Positions 29,165 through 32,705 of a stretch of DNA of 32,705 bases are shown one piece after another; within the stretch, counting starts at the first letter, position 1; each line of letters starts with the position of its first letter. The stretch covers positions 1-32,705 of the forward strand of contig JAQBZW010000008.1 of assembly GCA_027622315.1 (NCBI GenBank), in the 5' to 3' direction. The position numbers and the translations under genes were made by a program. Below the pieces are notes generated by a model, which worked only from the letters and a program-made list of their open reading frames with translations, ran no database searches and was not told the DNA's origin. The stretch is from Chloroflexota bacterium. Its GTDB lineage: Bacteria > Chloroflexota > Dehalococcoidia > UBA2979.

Positions 29165-29323
29165 CGAACGTGCCGAGCGAGGCTCCCGCACGCGCGAAGG
29201 GCCGGACGAGTGCGTGCGCCGCGCTCTGCGGGACGGGCTGTGGCGTCGCCGGATCGCCCGCCCGCGCGCTCGCCCTCGGCGCCAGTGGCGTGGCCTCGCG
29301 GGGCGAGCCGCGGGCGTTCGCGT

Positions 29324-32002
29324 TTAGCCCAGCTCGGCGAGGCTGGCCTGGAGGCCCTCAAGCCGGCCACGCGCGGTCGCGAGCCGCTCCTCTTCCTTGG
29401 CCACAACCTCCGCCGGCGCCTTCGTGCGAAACTGCTCGTTCGCCAGCTTCTTCGCCTGGCGCTCGACCTCGCCCGCGGTCTCCGCGATCTGCTTGCGCAG
29501 GCGCTCGCGCTCGCCGTCAAGGTCGAACAGGCCGGCCATCGGCAACACGACCTGGCCGACATCGAGCACCGCGGTGACGACACCCTCGCCGGGCGCCTGA
29601 TCCGGCGTGTCCACGATCTGAAGCGGGCGCGCACGCGCCAGCACCTCGATCGCCGACTGCAGCGTGCGTGCGGTGCCTGCCGCCTCGGCGCCGACGATCG
29701 TCGCTTCGACCCACCGGCCGGCGTCCACGCGCTTCTCGGCGCGGATGTTGCGCACCGCGCGCACGAAGCCCTGGATCGCGGCGAGCTGACGCTCCGCCTC
29801 GTCGTCTCGCGGCGCCGCGCCCGGCAGTGGATACGCGGCCACGATCAAGGCGGGCGCGCCGGCGGGGTCCGGACGCACTGCCGTCAAGCGTTGCCAGATC
29901 TCCTCTGTGACGAAGGGCATGAAGGGATGCAGCAGTCGGAGCGTGGCGTCGAGCACGTGCACGAGCACGGGCAGGGGCGTGCGGTCACCGGCGCGGACGC
30001 GCACCTTCGCGAGCTCGATGTACCAGTCGGCGAACTCGTCCCAGAAGAAGTCACGGGCCTGCCGCACCGCTTCGGCGAGCTCGAACTTGCCGAGCAGCGC
30101 ATCGACATCTGCGATCACCCGCTCCAGGCGCGAGCGGATCCAGCGATCCTCGATCGCCACGGAGGTTGCCGGCAGGGCGAGATCGTCGCCCGGTTCGACC
30201 ATCGTGATCGCGAAGCGCGAGGCGTTCCACAGCTTGTTCGCGAGGTTGCGTCCGGCTTCCAGGCGGTCGTCGGTCAAGCGCTGATCATTGCCGGGCGAGG
30301 TGCCGGAGACGAGCGCGAAGCGCAGCGCGTCCGTGCCGTAGCGCTCGGTCAGCTCGAGCGGGTCGACCACGTTGCCCTTCGACTTCGACATCTTCTGACC
30401 ATCGGGCGCGCGCACCAGCCCATGGAGGTAGACGTATTCGAACGGGGGCACGCCGTTCATGTTGTAGAGCGACAGCATGATCATCCGCGCAACCCAGAAG
30501 AAGATGATGTCATACCCGGTTTCCATCACCTGTGTCGGGTAGTAACGCGCGAGCGCCTCCGTCTGCTCCGGCCAGCCCAGTGTCGAGTGCGGCCACAGCC
30601 CCGACGAGAACCAGGTGTCGAGCGTGTCCTCGTCCTGCAGGAGCGCGGCGCTCCCGCACTCCGCGCAGACGGACGGATCCTCGATACCCACCGTCAGCGC
30701 TTCGCAGTCCGCGCAATACCAGACGGGGATGCGGTGGCCCCACCAGATCTGGCGACTGATGCACCAGTCGCGGATGTTCTCCATCCAGTGCAGGTAGGTC
30801 CGCTCGAAGCGCTGCGGCACGAAGGTGATGCCGCCGTCGCGTACCGCGGCGATCGCCGGGGTCGCGAGCGCGGCCGTCTTCACCCACCACTGGAGTGACA
30901 CGATCGGCTCCACGATCGTGCCCGAACGCTGGCAGTGACCGACCGGGTGCGTGTACGGATCGACCTTTGCGATCAGACCGCGTGCGTCGAGGTCCGCGAC
31001 GATGCGCTTTCGGGCCTCGAACCGCTCAAGCCCGGCGTATGGCTCGGCGTCTTCGTTGAGCGTGCCGTCGAGGTTCATGATGTTGACGATCGGCAGCGAG
31101 TGGCGCTCACCGATCTCGAAGTCGGTCGGGTCGTGTCCGGGCGTGACCTTGAGGGCGCCCGAGCCGGCCGCGATGTCCACCGCATCGTCCGTGATGATCG
31201 GAATTGGCCGGCCGTTCGTGGGGACTGCCACGCGCTTGCCCACGAAGGCGCTGTAGCGCTCGTCGTCCGGGTTGACCGCGACCGCTGTGTCCGCCGGGAT
31301 GGTCTCGGGGCGCGTGGTCGCGATCACGATGTGCTCGCCGGTCTCGTTGCCGGCGTCGTCGAGCACGGGATAGCGGATGTGCCAGAACGATCCCGGCTCG
31401 TCTTCGTACTCGACCTCGAGGTCGCTCAGCGCGGTGCGGCAGTCGATGCACCAGTTGATCAGACGCTCGCCGCGGTAGATCAGACCGTCGTCGTAGAGAC
31501 GCTTGAAGGTGGTGCGCACGGAGAGTTCGCGCGCGGCATCCATGGTGAAGGCTTCCGCGCTCCAGTCGGCGGTCGCGCCGAGGCGGCGGTGCTGCTGTGC
31601 GATGCGCGAGCGTGAGCGCCCGACGAACTGCCACACGCGCTCGAGGAACGCGTCGCGACCGATCTCGTGGCGTGTCAGCCCCTCGCGGGCGAGCTCGCGC
31701 TCGACGAGCGCGTTCACGGCAATCGCCGCGTGATCGACGCCCGGGAGCCAGAGCGTGTCGTCGCCGCGCATGCGATGCCAGCGCGTGAGCGCATCCTCGA
31801 TGGCGACGGTGAGGCCGTGGCCGAGATGCAGCTCACCGGTGAGGTTCGGCGGCGGCATGATGATCGTGAACTGCGTGCCGCCGGGGCGCGGCTTGAAATA
31901 GCCGCTTTCTTCCCACCACTCGTAGATGCGTTCCTCGACCTCAGCGGGCGTGTACGCCGGCGCCATCTCGCGCGGGTCGATGTTGGTTTCGGGGGTGGTC
32001 AT
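29324..32002 (-). CDS. valS: Valyl-tRNA synthetase
   Basis: FTIIMPPPNLTGELHLGHGLTVAIEDALTRWHRMRGDDTLWLPGVDHA...KMSKSKGNVVDPLELTERYGTDALRFAL; C-terminal coiled-coil arm. ATG at 32002 (MTTPETN). Confidence 0.97.
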   Translation of the reverse strand: MTTPETNIDPREMAPAYTPAEVEERIYEWWEESGYFKPRPGGTQFTIIMPPPNLTGELHLGHGLTVAIEDALTRWHRMRGDDTLWLPGVDHAAIAVNALVERELAREGLTRHEIGRDAFLERVWQFVGRSRSRIAQQHRRLGATADWSAEAFTMDAARELSVRTTFKRLYDDGLIYRGERLINWCIDCRTALSDLEVEYEDEPGSFWHIRYPVLDDAGNETGEHIVIATTRPETIPADTAVAVNPDDERYSAFVGKRVAVPTNGRPIPIITDDAVDIAAGSGALKVTPGHDPTDFEIGERHSLPIVNIMNLDGTLNEDAEPYAGLERFEARKRIVADLDARGLIAKVDPYTHPVGHCQRSGTIVEPIVSLQWWVKTAALATPAIAAVRDGGITFVPQRFERTYLHWMENIRDWCISRQIWWGHRIPVWYCADCEALTVGIEDPSVCAECGSAALLQDEDTLDTWFSSGLWPHSTLGWPEQTEALARYYPTQVMETGYDIIFFWVARMIMLSLYNMNGVPPFEYVYLHGLVRAPDGQKMSKSKGNVVDPLELTERYGTDALRFALVSGTSPGNDQRLTDDRLEAGRNLANKLWNASRFAITMVEPGDDLALPATSVAIEDRWIRSRLERVIADVDALLGKFELAEAVRQARDFFWDEFADWYIELAKVRVRAGDRTPLPVLVHVLDATLRLLHPFMPFVTEEIWQRLTAVRPDPAGAPALIVAAYPLPGAAPRDDEAERQLAAIQGFVRAVRNIRAEKRVDAGRWVEATIVGAEAAGTARTLQSAIEVLARARPLQIVDTPDQAPGEGVVTAVLDVGQVVLPMAGLFDLDGERERLRKQIAETAGEVERQAKKLANEQFRTKAPAEVVAKEEERLATARGRLEGLQASLAELG

Positions 32003-32042
32003 CGCGGCCTCGCAACGGGTGGGCACTCGCCGGGACACAAGA

Positions 32043-32063
32043 ACGCCCCGCGGTGCGGGGCGT
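32043..32063 (-). terminator. Intrinsic-terminator-like hairpin in the valS leader
   Basis: Minus strand ACGCCCCGC-ACC-GCGGGGCGT followed by TTCTTGTGT; 9-bp perfect stem 40 nt upstream of valS ATG. Confidence 0.7.
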
Positions 32064-32108
32064 GGGCGACAGCTCTTCAGACGCCGCGGGGGCGTCGGGG
32101 GCTGCCGC

Positions 32109-32138
32109 CTAACGTACTACGACCTCGTGGGTGGTCAC
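32109..32138 (-). CDS. Putative valS leader peptide (M)TTHEVVVR
   Basis: GTG ACC ACC CAC GAG GTC GTA GTA CGT TAG; starts at the predicted transcription start; three consecutive Val codons. Confidence 0.7.
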   Translation of the reverse strand: MTTHEVVVR

Positions 32139-32145
32139 GTCTCGA

Positions 32146-32175
32146 ATCCTAGGAGCGCCTGTTCCACAGGGTCAA
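32146..32175 (-). promoter_or_regulatory. valS promoter
   Basis: Minus strand TTGACC (32175-32170), 18-bp spacer, TAGGAT (32151-32146); the leader GTG begins 7 nt after the -10. Confidence 0.7.
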
Positions 32176-32249
32176 CGCACGGCCGTGCGCGCCGGTCTGA
32201 CCGGCGCCCGATCAGGCGCCCACGACTCGCCGCGGGCAGAGTGCGCTCC

Positions 32250-32295
32250 ACATGCAAACAAGGCGCCTCCGACATGAAGGCGCCTCATTGCATGT
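32250..32295 (-). terminator. Nested inverted repeat/terminator downstream of the right-edge membrane protein gene
   Basis: ACATGCAA...AGGCGCCT...AGGCGCCT...TTGCATGT: outer and inner arms pair; AGGCGCCTTGTTTG on the minus strand. Confidence 0.5.
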
Positions 32296-32312
32296 TGTGC
32301 CTGTGCGGGCGA

Positions 32313-32705
32313 TTAGCGCGGGAGCTTCTTGCGGGCGCTCTTCGCCATCTTGCCGGCGCGCTTCGCGTTCTGCTCCATCGCCGACTCCATGGCCGAGCCT
32401 CCCGCGATCATGCGGCCCAGGACGCGGCGTAGGCGGGCAATGATGCCGAGCGAACCGGCGGTTGCCATCGCGGCGATCGCGGAGTCGCGGGCGGCCTGCA
32501 GGGCCTGCTCGCGGCGCGAGGCGCGGTGACGACGGCGGGCGAAGATCAATCCGCCGGCGCCGGCCACGAGCAACACCACGCCGCCGATCCCACCGATCAG
32601 CTTCATGCGCGAGGGGCCGCTCTCGTCCGGCGCATCCCAGCTCCACGGCGTGGGCGCGGGTGCGGGCTCCGGCGTGGCGCCCGCGCTTGTCGGGGGCAGG
32701 CCGCT
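32313..32705 (-). CDS. Membrane-anchored protein of unknown function, truncated by window edge
   Basis: Frame open to the edge: ...SGLPPTSAGATPEPAPAPTPWSWDAPDESGPSRMKLIGGIGGVVLLVAGAGGLIFARRRHRASRRE...; Pro-rich linker, one TM, basic tail. The track lists only 32313-32606. Confidence 0.65.
   Translation of the reverse strand, partial: SGLPPTSAGATPEPAPAPTPWSWDAPDESGPSRMKLIGGIGGVVLLVAGAGGLIFARRRHRASRREQALQAARDSAIAAMATAGSLGIIARLRRVLGRMIAGGSAMESAMEQNAKRAGKMAKSARKKLPR

Noticed and set aside
29210-30898. 562-aa plus-strand ORF
   Set aside because: Antisense to valS; no domain or initiation signals.
32040-32070. T-box riboswitch upstream of valS (ACCGCG in the terminator loop)
   Set aside because: No GGGTGG...ACCGCG T-box core or specifier stem was seen; the ACCGCG string is part of the palindromic terminator. 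The Val-codon leader peptide explains the region better.

Overview
High-GC, mostly minus-strand chromosomal window, probably from a Chloroflexota-like bacterium (lineage is inference only). From left to right it holds: an origin-type cluster read leftward (rpmH-rnpA-yidD-PQQ lipoprotein-yidC-jag) with a perfect 24-bp parS palindrome; a soluble lytic transglycosylase; a peroxiredoxin whose ORF is cut by an in-frame TGA exactly at the peroxidatic-Cys position, followed by a strong hairpin (candidate selenoprotein with SECIS); a MerR regulator; tRNA-Thr(CGT); a GerW/YtfJ-like gene with an apparent frame switch; an ABC exporter. Next comes a nitrogen island: a GlnR-like orphan response regulator, a stand-alone winged helix, PII with Y51F, AmtB, a GS-I-like protein with eroded catalytic residues, and a canonical GS. 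The amtB/GS-like intergenic region carries five half-sites at 11-bp spacing that resemble a GlnR box. The rest is two MaoC-like dehydratases, an alpha/beta hydrolase, an 11-subunit complex I operon (nuoA-D,H-N, no nuoEFG), and valS preceded by a leaderless 9-aa leader peptide with three consecutive Val codons and a terminator hairpin (candidate attenuator). Strongest findings: the recoded peroxiredoxin, the valS attenuator, the GlnR-box/GlnR-like regulator pair, and the GS pseudoenzyme. All alignments were done by eye from memory of the families; no searches or folding were run.
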